64,000 nucleotides of DNA from positions 558,001-622,000 of the forward strand of contig PEDN01001358.1 in assembly GCA_003864495.1 (NCBI GenBank), read 5' to 3'. The stretch is from Nemopilema nomurai. Lineage: Eukaryota > Cnidaria > Scyphozoa > Rhizostomeae > Rhizostomatidae. This document shows, one piece after another, positions 36,708 to 48,500 of the stretch (positions are counted from its first letter, which is position 1; the number at the start of each line of letters is the position of its first letter). Under the pieces are notes generated by a model. That model did no database searches, had not been told where the DNA came from, and worked only from the letters and a program-made list of their open reading frames with translations. Made by a program: the position numbers and the translations under genes.

Positions 36708-37784
36708 GTAAGAGTTTAGTCTTATTATTGTAACTGGCGTTTTAATAGTTATGTGCTTTTATAACTATTCCGAAAGCATTTTAAAGTCTCGTTAAAGCCG
36801 GCAGTAATTTTGGCAAGTGTCATGAAATACCGGTAGAAAAAGCCATTAGTATATGCTGGTTGCCTCAATGAAAGTTTTCCAGTAAGCGTTAATGTTTACA
36901 TATTATTAAGGGGCATCAATTTTTAAGCAATGTGCTGTGGAAATTGCGACTTTTCATTGAAACGCTGACTGCGTGATCGCTTGTTGCATTATCGTTTCCT
37001 ACAAAAATACCAAGAAGGCAAATGTTTCTGTTTGCTTGGTAAACCAAATTTCGGAGGGAAAGTCTAATACTTCAGTGTAGGCAAAAACGATACCGGAAGA
37101 TAGAAGAAGAAATGTGCAAGTGGAAACCCACCAAGGGCATTGTCTACAAATCCAGCCTAAAGCGAGCATTTTCGACAAGTTTTTTGTTCCCTGTTCGACG
37201 TGGAAATTCCTACCTGTAAAGGGCATTCATTTTGTGGCTATCCACCGAAACTACTAATAAATTTGCCTAATCGAATGCTACTTGGGAAGCCACAATTTTT
37301 CCAGACTGGCTTTCAAGAATGAAATATCGAATTACAAAATGATCCATTCCAGGTAGCGACTTACAGATTTTCAAAAATTGAAACTGTCGCGTTTACGTGC
37401 GAGAGAATCCAAGCATTAAATCCCTGTTATTCATGGCTTTGAGAAGTCACAATTGCCTTTGTTTATAGCATTCATCGCCTTAAAATGCCGCTGTTGTAAG
37501 CGTTACAAAAAGAGGCAGCATATTTTATCGCATATTCCCCTGGATGGCGATCTTACCGCGAAAGGCAAATGTAAACATTATCCAGCCGGGGGTAAGTGCA
37601 TACCAGGACCAGTCGTCAAAGCATTGCCAAGCAAGGCAAAAAATTTCGCTTTATCATACATCAAAAGTATCACCAAAGAGCTTCTCTGAATCAGATATCA
37701 TAGATGTCATCAGAAGGTTAGGACACTTTTTCTGATGTCAAGAACCAGATACACATCAATGAAGTTATTACACTTTTTCAGTAG

Positions 37785-37949
37785 AGGGCAGCCTTGCATC
37801 TCGAGTTGAAGGAAAAAGGACAACTGTCAACTTATCTGGATTGTTTCGAGTTGATGTGCCACTTAATGATGGAAAATGTGTTTAGAACCTCCTCATTTTT
37901 CAATGGCTTTAATCCACCCATGAATTGTCTTGCACAAAAGCTGACTAAG
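37785..37949 (+). CDS. Weak internal-exon candidate
   Basis: An open 55-codon segment between an acceptor (cactttttcagtag) and a donor (AAG|GTGATC), phase 0 at both ends. It reads LELKEKGQLSTYLDCFELMC in its first half. I do not recognise it. It could be an exon of an unlisted plus-strand gene or a chance open stretch. Confidence 0.15.
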
Positions 37950-40900
37950 GTGATCTCTTTTGCTAACAGAGTGTAAACAAAAAAGTGACCTATTTAGGTT
38001 TCTGCTGTAGCTAATTAAGTGCGGCATATCAACCCACTCAGTTGCTTGATCATTTTGTCTTCCACAAATGCACGATTTTTTGCTTCAATTTTGCTTCAGT
38101 TTTAAACTGTTTTGCACATGAGGACAAAAGGGGCACGAATTTGGGGCTTAGATACAAATAGTGACTGAGGTGTTATGATGAAAGTTCGTTATCAAAAGGA
38201 AGTTTTGGAACTGCTTTCACCGCCGAAAAAACGGTTGCCACTGTCTCCAGGAAAATGGAGGAAAACTATTCACTTTAATTTACCTGGAAAATTTCTTGCT
38301 TGCTCAAGTTGTACTCAAAACTTATCCATTGAATGCATCAGTAGGCCAGAATAGACACTCTTCTTCAAAGTTGTAGAGGAATATTTTTCATGATTTTTTT
38401 GGAGCTCCTTTAGTGTACCATGAACGTTACAGGGCCACCCGGTTTCCGCGAGGTCAATTTGGCTCTAAAATCTCATTTCAGTTTACAGTTCGCAGTACGC
38501 CAAATCAAATTTCATGCCCAGATGCCATGCCTAGTTTTCCTTTACCAATTCATTCTAGTTACTAGCACAAACGGATGTAAAAAGAGCTTTTTGTTAAATC
38601 TGCTGTCGATTCAAACAATTGCCCGGTCAACAGACTTCTGAAAAATGCAACAATGTTTAATTGCCCCTAGTTTAAAGAGGAAATTCATTCATGGCTGGCC
38701 GGTACAAACGCCTTCGGGCCTATCTCAGGCGAAAGGCATCACCATGAACGAGTGATTAGATTTGTGGAGCAGCATAAGCAATGATTTTTTAATTATTCAT
38801 GGATTAATTTGATTTTACAACAATGCTTAGCTTTAAACAGTTGCTTCATTACTCTGCATGCATGTCAACCCGATTATCAGGCTGAAGTCGTGTAACTTTA
38901 TCCGATAGTGGTTTTCTTTCAGGCAAAAGCAGACAGTTCGGGCATTTGCATAGATATTTAGGCCCCGCGCAGTCCATGAACACCGCAAACGTGTCTGAAA
39001 ACAGGGTCGCCAGAAAAATTATCTCCGCTGGCAATGGTCATAAATTTTCAGATGGACTAAATCGAACAACGTGTGTTGTGGACGTAGAAAACTCGCGTTT
39101 AGGATCACGGGGCTGTTCCAAATAGTATTATGTATAGGTTTGGCGTCCCAATTTTTCGAATTATTATCAAATACAATGGGAACAACGTGACACTTAGTCA
39201 TGTCGGACGGGCGTGGGCTCTTCTGGAGCATTAAGCTGTTGTTCTCACCATAACTGACGCAGGCAGAGAACTTTGAATTCATTCCAGGAAATGCTCTGTG
39301 AAGAGCCTGGAATTGGCTGTTGGTAGCATCTGCTAACAGTTCATGAATCTTAAAGTGAATCTATAATATTCTTCAATGAAGCAAGTTGGTGTTAAATCAT
39401 GCTTGAACCTGACCTCTTATAAGGCTAGTCCAGTTTTGATCTGTCTAATCAAGCCTGTATCGAAGTATAGACTGCTAGAAAGACAAACAACTTAGCCATT
39501 TAACAGCCTCTTTGCATGGACATTGTTTACAAAAGTTCTTCGTAATTGCTGCCTGGTACATATTTTGGAATTCCTCAAATTTGTCTCCAACCATGTGCTG
39601 CTCTCAGCAAACATTTCTTGTCTCCATTTGCAAAACTTCCTAAGATGCCTCGTTTTTGCAAGAATTTTCGCAACCTGGGTAAACACCTATATATTTCACT
39701 TCAGTACCACTTTTAGGCTTTCATACCTCTTATTAATTCTACCCATCTGTCTATCCCTCAGTTTCTTGTCTATATCTACGCTTTATCACTGTAACCCTCT
39801 CTGTCCCCGTTTCTCTCCCTACCCTAAATCTGTCTTCCCCTTTCAATATCCTTTTCTATCTAGGATCTTTGCTTCGCTGGATCTATGCACTAGTCTGTCT
39901 AATGCTGCCGAATGCCAATCATTCGATGCACTGGGAGATCAACAAATGGAAACCTTTACTTGTGCCACAAAAATCACAAATAAATCTCACCCTATTACAA
40001 TCAATTAATCGCTTGGCAGCCTTATCATGTGTACCACGCCTGGGTCTATTCAATTTTTTTAAATAAAGAATCGATGTTGGTTAGTGTGTTGCCAATATAT
40101 TTTATTCAAAAAGTTCTCAAATATAATCATCATGTTGATGATATTTCTCCGGGAGCCCCCAAACACCAGCGTGATCTTTTTCCTGTAGCCCCCTAACACC
40201 ATCGTATCAGATGTTTTTGTTGGGCAGTGTCTTGGGAGCTCTAAAGATCAATGCATTTTGTTTGAGGCCTGTATTAGAAGAAACCGGGGTTGCAATATGA
40301 TTTCTCTTGAGGCTTCTGTTTCGTAATATTGTAACGTGGTCAACCCGACAGAGCGAGCAGCGGGTTAGCGATGAATGTATGCTGATAATTCGTAGCAAAG
40401 CACTAGGGAATAACATCACTGCATGCTGGCCTGACCCTGGCATGCTGCAGTACCTACTACGAGAATCCCTCGGAGGCCGCTGTTTTTAATATCCCAATTC
40501 CCTTGCGATGTTCCACCTCAAGTGGGCAGATTTCCTGTGCTACAGGTATGCACCGGCAGGCAATGCATGCGAGTCAAACGACCTCGGTGCTTCTCCGGAC
40601 GCCTGTCGTTTTGTATAAAGCCATGCGTGATCATTCGTCCGCTATCGGAAGTTATTTATTTTCACGCAGCGGCCAAATTGAGCACAAAGCCCAGCCTTCT
40701 ATGCACCTGCTAGTGCCAGACTTAGTGCCAGACTTGTAGCCAGAAGGGACCTGGCTGCTGCAATTGCAGCATCAATTAATCTATAGTTTGAAATTAACTT
40801 TTTATAATATTTAAGATTCATTCTAACACCGACCTTGTGAAGTTTCCAAGCCTTTGCGTAATATCCAATCATGTTTTGATAACTTGTTTTCACGTTGTAA

Positions 40901-43900
40901 ATCAGTCGTTTTTTTAAACTCCAGCCAAGTTTGGATTTCTATCAAGTCTATTGCATATCAAAACCTTTTCATCATAGGTTGTCTAATCAGCCTGGTTAAA
41001 CTTGTGTTATATAATCTCGTTATTTATCTTGCCTTTGTATCAGCCTGTCATGCTAACAAGTCTGTCTAATTATCCCATGTTATCTACCTGTTGTATTTGA
41101 TTACCAAGCCTTTTGCTCTAAATCAAATCTTTAATATTGTATTCGTTGCTATGTTATGTGACGCTTTGAAACCTTTGATTTACCAAACAAGAATTAATCA
41201 ATCCTTTTGTATAATCGACGGTACATTATTGATAAACAAGGCAAGCTATAGTAGCAAATTATTCATATCAGTCAATGTACATTATCTGTCTTCCTGTCTG
41301 TTGTGTTTCAAAGCTCATAAGCGCCTTTTCAAGTCGAAGTACTATAAATCCTGGTCGTCAAAGCTTTTTATTTCTAAAACATTCAATTTTATCAAGGAAA
41401 AATCAATGTCATGTAAATCTTACCTTTAAATGCACAACATTTTGAATATTGCCATGTGATGTTCCATGAAACCTGAATATTACAAATCCTAATGTTTTAT
41501 TAGCCCTGTTGCTTGAATAGATTGTTGATGCAAGTTTATAATATTTTTAAAATAACGATTAAAATGTGTTTGATACAGCAACTTTCATTGATCATTGAGC
41601 GCCATTCTATTATTCACGCCATTTTCTTAAACCATCTTGCATCTAATTTTATGTTAACTAGTGTCAGTAAAAATAGTATGTGCTATCAGTTTGCCTTTTG
41701 TCATTTTGCGTACTGTCATTGTACCAGTGAAATTGTTACCTGTCAAATTCTCATTTCGGACAATTTTCTGTTCTGCAAAGTGCCAAGTAGCAATGTCCTA
41801 TTATCCATTACGTCTTGTTTGCCGTAGCCTCACACTAGCGAAGTTACGTTTTATTTACTTATCCGGCATCTTGTTTTTGTTTTATTACATGTAACATACC
41901 AACAGATATAAGTTCATGAGTTAGTAAATAATTGTCTTGTTTTCCCTCCATTCAATCAATCGGTTTTCTAGACAAATTATTAATGTCCAATTGGAAGGAG
42001 GATTTTTATTCAACTACACAGAATGATTACTCTGAGAACTATAGAAACTTCACGTTTTGATCTGTTCAAGATTGTTGTATTATTTTGGTTTGCGAATTTT
42101 CATAAGCATTTAGCAATGGATAATCAAGAACGCGGGACATCCGTAAAATTCGTTGATCTTTGTATTTGCCTGACCCTGCCAGTGCCAAACACACAATTTC
42201 CAACAGGCCTTTAAGAAATGGCCAAATTATTGCAAATGACCACAAAAAGGGGGATTGTAACGTTGGAAATAACTGAGCAAGCCAACCTATTAACGTTTTC
42301 AAAAGACAATTCTAGTTTCAATTTGTCTCGAAAAACAGATTCCACGTCTTATCTGGGGGTTTCACAAAAGAAATCGTTAAATATAGGACCACACAAAGCA
42401 TGGCAATCTGCTGGTTTTGTTAATGATTGCTCGCCTTGCCAAACCAAATTATCTACACACACTTCTGAGACAAATGCGCTAGTTGTGCGAGACTGCCACT
42501 CCAGACCTATGCTATTTAATTCAATTGAGACTCGCTTGCATATTCTTTGCTTTTTGAACGCGGTCAACTTCATGTATCAAGGCGTGTGCCTGTGTCTCAG
42601 TGGCTGTAGACTTCTAAGCTTTAAAAGTCCATAGTACCTGTGCAGCAACGAAACAGAGGCGCGGCTAGGTTTAAACGTATTGTGCTTCAACCCATCCACT
42701 GATGTTGCCATTAAGATTCCCTTTGAGCCACTCGTTGGCCCTGAAGGGTGCGGTCATGGAAAAAATGTTCAAAAGGGGAATGGGAGACGCAGGAAGGAAA
42801 GAGGTGATCGTCTCTAGTTAAGAATTTACCTCGTGTCTCTAATTCGAGATGGTTGCAGCCGAAACTGTCCCGATCAAAAATGGAGTGGTATAATTGGAAC
42901 GTTTCCTTTCGCACCCATTTTGTCCCAGAAAAAACACTCCTTGTGCTAATAAACACTTCTTCCACTTTTTGTTGCAGTATTTCTAAAAACTCGAAACTTA
43001 AGTTTTGATAAACCATTTAATTTTTTTACTCCTTTCTTGCGCCGCTGAAAGCTTTGGTTGACACCCTGGCCATGACCAGACCCCCATCCCTACTCCAACA
43101 AGACATTTTCATGGTTTCAAGAAACTGTGGGCCTTTCCCATCGTTAGGATCGATCAGCCGATTAAACTTGCGAATGCTTACGCGAAGATTGCGTGTGACC
43201 CAGAGGCAGGCAATCTGCACTGTCGGCTATTATGGCTGTTTTTCGTAACGAGATTTGCTGATGGCCTCGTAATCAAGATAATCAAGGAAGGGAGCTTTGG
43301 AGGGGTTTTAAATTTTATGAATGAATTCATGCAATTCACAAGAAAAAAGGCGAAAAAGCCGCGATACGCCCAACGTTTCATGCATTATTTATTTTTCTAA
43401 ATTCACAGTGTTAATCACTACCCACTAGCTAATGCCTCAAAGAGCTAATCCCAATATGGTCATGGCGAAGGTTATCGCGTTCTAGTTGAAGCTAAAACGA
43501 AGTTAGGCTCGCGGATTGCATGGAGAGTTTCCTGGGTGTTTCAGACTTTTTATTGTCAAGAGCTCGACATTGCAGCTGGCGATTATGTACGAATTTCAAA
43601 AACTATTGCCAGTGGTTAAGCCATGCGGAATCTTAACCTTTACATGGTGAGGGATTTCCCACTCATCCTTCCTGTCAGAATGCGTGTATCTTGGCGTCCG
43701 TCGCTAACAAGGCCCATCACCGTCCTACCCCATCAAGCGCGCCACCTATTCATTGCCAGAGAGCACCCATTATGGCCAAGAAATTCTTCTATCTTGTTTA
43801 GACAGCTCTGTCTGTACAGAGAGTACCTAAAGCTTGTTTCATCAAGAAAGTTTACTGTTGCTGATATTTAGAAACTGGAGCCAAATGGCTACCACCTGCT

Positions 43901-45380
43901 GAAATCTGTGACAATTTGTAACAGCAATTTGTTTATTACGAAATTGCAGGGCCTTACGCAACAGCTTGCAAGAGGTAACGCAGGTGTATGCATTTCTGTA
44001 TTGTGCACTTAGATTTGGCTGATCAAGGGTCACGGAATGAACTGGTTTAATGTGATAGGTTTCTTGCAGACATGAATGGTAAAAGTCGTTTTGACCGTTG
44101 GGAAACAGGCTCACAATCTCAAACGTTCACCTCTTTCAGTTCTGGAGAAAGAATAAACAAGCTACCCAATAAGCCTTTCAATATCAGCTTGCCTTTTTAT
44201 CTGATATTATTTCTCCAAACCTGGAAGTACTATAATTTCCCGGTTTTCCGCTGAGTACACTTTGTTACACTCTACTAATTTTTCCTCTTTGAGAAATATT
44301 TGTTTTAGAAGCTTTTTAGCCAGTCAAAGACTGCTTCTATGCGAGATTATGAGTTTTTATCATCTGCTTTAAAAGTATTTTCTAACCATTGCAAGCAAGT
44401 GTAATATTTTGAAACACTTTAGAGAGCACGATATCTTCTCCCTTCAGTTTGCCTATAATCTAAACTGCTTTGCGGCCTTTGTTTATCTGAGTTCAGTATA
44501 ATCCTGTAACCGTCTTTTTGATACTGCTTCAAGGCGAATGCATACAAAGGGTCGTTTGAGCAGATGAACATTAGAATTTATGAATCCAGAATGGACTAAG
44601 GAATGCCATTTACTTTTTACCTGAAACGAAGTCTTTAATCAACGTTAAAATCACACTTGCATAATTCTGTCACCGGGCATTTACATAAACTTACATGCAA
44701 CGGAAAGAAGCTTTTAATAATTGATGATATGTGACATTGATCTAAGGAGAAGATGACATAGATCATGTCAATATTCTCAGTCTCTCATTGCAGTAATTAG
44801 CCAGGAAAGAATGTTCTTCGCCCGCAAGCTAGTTTTTGATACTAACCTTCTTCTTATTACATTTGTTCTCTTATACGAAAGCAAAGGGGCTTGAAGACTA
44901 TTCAAAACTTCGTGACTTTTTGCAGTTCTTTTAACAAATATTAAATACCTGAACAAACAAAAAATACTTTTCATTGGCCATCAAATTCACCAACCAAAAG
45001 AGTTTGTGTGATGTCAACGTATCAATTTGTAAAATATACAATGAATGATTGTCCGTATGGAGTAAATGGTACATGCACTCAGAAACGCTTGCAACAGATA
45101 TCGGTGGAGAATTGGGAAGTTTCCCAGAGTCACTCTAAACTATCATTGTTTCACAATGGTTTGGATACAATGTGACCTTTGCTGGTGTATGACTTTATGT
45201 CAAATGATTTGTAGAACTATCAAATGTCCCTGCTTCCCTGTTCATTGGTAATTCTTTTAACCGGCCCTGCGCCTTCATTTAGGATGCAGGGCCACCTCCT
45301 TAAATTTAGCAACAAACATTCATGCAGTCCTAAATATAGAATAATCTAATCATATTTGTGACACTTCTGCTTATTTTCAG
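37950..45380. other. Intergenic or upstream intron, no recognised gene
   Basis: No recognisable domain. A pyrimidine-rich patch lies at about 39735-39860. Imperfect 40-bp direct repeats of (T/G)AGCCCCC(T/A)AACACC occur near 40150-40205, and a 12-base direct duplication (tagtgccagact) occurs near 40712-40736. Some of this may be the 5' intron of the zinc-finger gene. Confidence 0.5.
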
Positions 45381-45585
45381 GTAACGGTTTACAAGCAAGG
45401 AAACCCAGTTATAAGAGTTGAGAAGGGAACTACACTGGGTGTCTTGAAATTGCTGTATGAAGCAGAAAATGGCCCTCAAAAAATTCTTGGTGTGAGACCG
45501 CAGAAAACAACCGAATCAATGCCGTGCATAATTACTCTGGATGAGTCAAAGTTGACTGAGTCTCTCTATGACATTCTGGTCTTAG
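45381..45585 (+). CDS. Zinc-finger gene exon 1 of those visible
   Basis: 68 codons plus one base after an acceptor ttattttcag, phase 0 in. It contains VTVYKQGNPVIRVEKGTTLG and ends LTESLYDILVL. The donor gtttgt is weak, but the following exon restores Asp across the junction. It encodes the unfamiliar N-terminal unit of the protein. Confidence 0.8.
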
Positions 45586-48500
45586 GTTTGTGCCCTTGAA
45601 GTTGTATTGGCAGTTATAATTGTCATGTTAGTTAATTCTAAGTTGAAGGCTACATAATGGGACATAAGCGAGAGGTGACCTTTTTGTAGGGTTAGAAGCT
45701 GTGACCGTGACCTTTCATAAATGGCTAAGGGTTCAGCTAGAATCAGGGACGTAGGAAGAATAAAAAAGTGGAGGGGGGAGATAAAAAATGGGCACATGAT
45801 CACTCCAAATTTGACTTTAAATTGATAATTTTTGGTCTCGCAGGGGTACCTTTGCCAAAACGTTGGGGGCACAGCCCTTTAGGCTCTCTGGTTCCTACAT
45901 CATTGGCTAGAATGCGCTGCAACTGATTCGGTTTTTAAAAGGCTGTTGACGTTGGGATTTCACAGGATATACGCAGCCTTGAACTCTTTCGAATTTCCTT
46001 CCATGTACTTGCGCGGATCCGACACGACGCTTCTTCTGACACACAGCTAGGGTGATGTTGAGGGACCCTTTCGCAGCATCGACAGCGAAATAAAGGGGTG
46101 CGGGGCATTTGCGTGGTGCCCGTGACCCTGTTTGCGGGGCACCCTTTTCATTGATATGAGCCGCGATTCCTTATGTTTCTTTGCAACGAAAACAACGTAC
46201 CGCGCGCGACACAATCGAGTACTCACTGGTTTCTATGAAAGGCAAATCAGGCCATTGACAAAACCTGTTCAGCACTTAATTAACAATAGAGTACCGCGCT
46301 ACCAGATGGCCACTCGGTCGGTGCACTAAATGAAGCCATGCCTTAACGGCAGGACCGCATGGCATACATTGACCTTCTTCGCAAATACTCTACATATGCA
46401 AGGATGCCGTATGCTACATTATTAATATAATCAGCTTTGGAATACTTTTAAGCCATGGTGCTTCCCTAAGCTACAGTAATCCTTCGGTGTCTCATAGCCA
46501 TGAAATGACGAACACTACAATGCAAACTTAAAGATTAGTGGGTGTTGCTGAAAAACCCAAACAGAAAACGGCCCTCATGCCAAGTCGGTTAATTGCTACT
46601 TCGTGGCCTCCCTGCAAGAAAGTCACGTGTGGTACGTCGATTTAGTTTTTGCCATTTCACCTCAAGCTGCGACCCATAAGAAGCCCTCATGTCAACATTA
46701 TCTTGAATGATGCTTGATTCAATTGTGCAGCCTTCGTCCGCATCGTGCGGTTGCAGAAGACTAGCCCGGGAGTACAAACGACTGGGTGCGGAAGGTGTCA
46801 TTGATTCTGTGAATTTTCTGAGCAATGTAGTTATGGTCCAAGTTATACAGATCAATGGCGTTCTGTTTATTCTAAAGGCTTTGATGCAAAAAGTGCCGAT
46901 TAGAGCCCTTTAACGACTACAGCTCCCTCTTCTCTCTCTATTCCTCCCCCTTGTTGTCCTTCCCTCCCTCCAACTCTCCTTTTCTCCCTTTTGCCCTCCA
47001 TCCCTCCCTTTTGCTCCCCACCCCTCCCTCTTGCTCCCCTTCCCTCCCTCTTTCTCTCCTTCCCCTCCCTTGCTCTTCTTCCCTCCCTCTTGTTCCCTTC
47101 CCTCCCTCTTGTTCCCCTTCCCTCCCTCTTGCTCTCCTTCTCTCCCTCTTGCTCTTCCTCCCTTCCTGTTGCATTCCTTTCCTTTCTTTTTTGCACACTT
47201 TTTCTCTCATCTGCTCTCATTCCCTCCTCACTTCGCTCTCCTGTTCTCTTGCTCTCCCTCACTTCCTTAAAGCGTTTCACTACACCAACCACCAATGATC
47301 CTGCAGTGTGCAGGCCTTAGATACTCAAAGTTTTCGATGAAGAACACCATTGCCTTTATGCTAGCTCATTGTGCAGAAGGCAACTGTTTTCCTCAAATGC
47401 TTTTCTTACTGCTGCTATTTGAACCAGCTCAAGCCTTTTCTTCAAAATATCCTTTGATGAATTTTAGGCTTTAGTTACGCTTTGAGTCTTTAGTGGTCTT
47501 CTTTATTGAGTAAAAGTATCACTTTGAAGGATCTATTTGCATGTATTCAATGCCTGCTATTATAATGAAAAATGAAAATATCAGTGCAAAACAAACAATT
47601 AGTGCATGCAGAAAGGTCATCAGTGAAACATCAGATTGTTTGACCTTTTTCACTGCAAGCAACCTGGGAGCTATTGTTTGTGGTTCTTCTATAATTCTTA
47701 GCGCCATTCGACTCTCCGACAACATCAATTTTTCAACAAACGATGATTTTGTGAGTTTGTACGTGCATCCTCACTACACAGGAAGACATTCTAAACATTG
47801 TCAAGAATGAAAATTTGTTCTGTCCCCGTTCGACAGCTCCAAAAATGGGACGGGTTTGTTCCCTCTGAAGGTAGTTTCCATACGTTTATTTTACCAGTTT
47901 ATCTTATTCGCCGAATCCAATCGACATGTGTTTCAGAGGGCACATGGCATGCATACTTAAATTTGAAAACTATTCTTAAGCAGATCGAATGCTGCGATAT
48001 CTTCCTTCACATTGCGACCAGAATCGAACCAGCTTGATTTGAATTTTTCATCGAGAGATGACGTCTACCCTTGTGACTAGTATGGTCTTAAGCACCAGTT
48101 GGTGAAGATCCTAATGTTTCTTGCATCAATAGAAGCGAATTGAAATCAACGAAAGCGATTCTCATTCTGGCAGGTGTAGGGGACTAATATAGCCATGCCC
48201 GGTCCATTTCGTTGACTTTAATGGTTCACCGGTGAACTCTTTACCGCAAAAGGCAAAAGTAGCCGAACCAAAGTACGGGTGACCGACATGAACTCCTCTT
48301 CCATTCAAACAACCTATTCCCGTAGAGAAGGTCTTGAGTGGGTCTTCAATATTTAAAGATGTTAGCGGAAAATCATCGCCTCACAACCCTGGGCTAACTC
48401 CTGCTAAACTCGGGTCATGCAGCACAGAATGAAAGTCAAATAGCTAACACATGCCAAACATAAGAGGTTTTAGCGAAATCTCCAGCACGAGTTTGCAAAT

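Noticed and set aside
37081..37215. Possible second exon after 36707 (reading WQKRYRKIEEEMCKWK...)
   Set aside because: The acceptor is plausible and the frame coding-like, but the donor is weak and the phase does not lead to the exon at 45381.
38849..39282. Two overlapping minus-strand ORFs that could be one frameshifted gene
   Set aside because: Both have reasonable composition, but there is no recognisable motif and the junction between them has no clear cause; left unannotated.
46900..47320. Long Arg/Glu/Gly/Lys-rich and Pro/Ser/Leu-rich ORFs on both strands
   Set aside because: They are translations of the CT minisatellite in all frames, not genes.
48000..48030. Minus-strand GGTTCGATTC resembling a tRNA B box
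   Set aside because: No complementary acceptor stem or D-arm sequence at the right distance.
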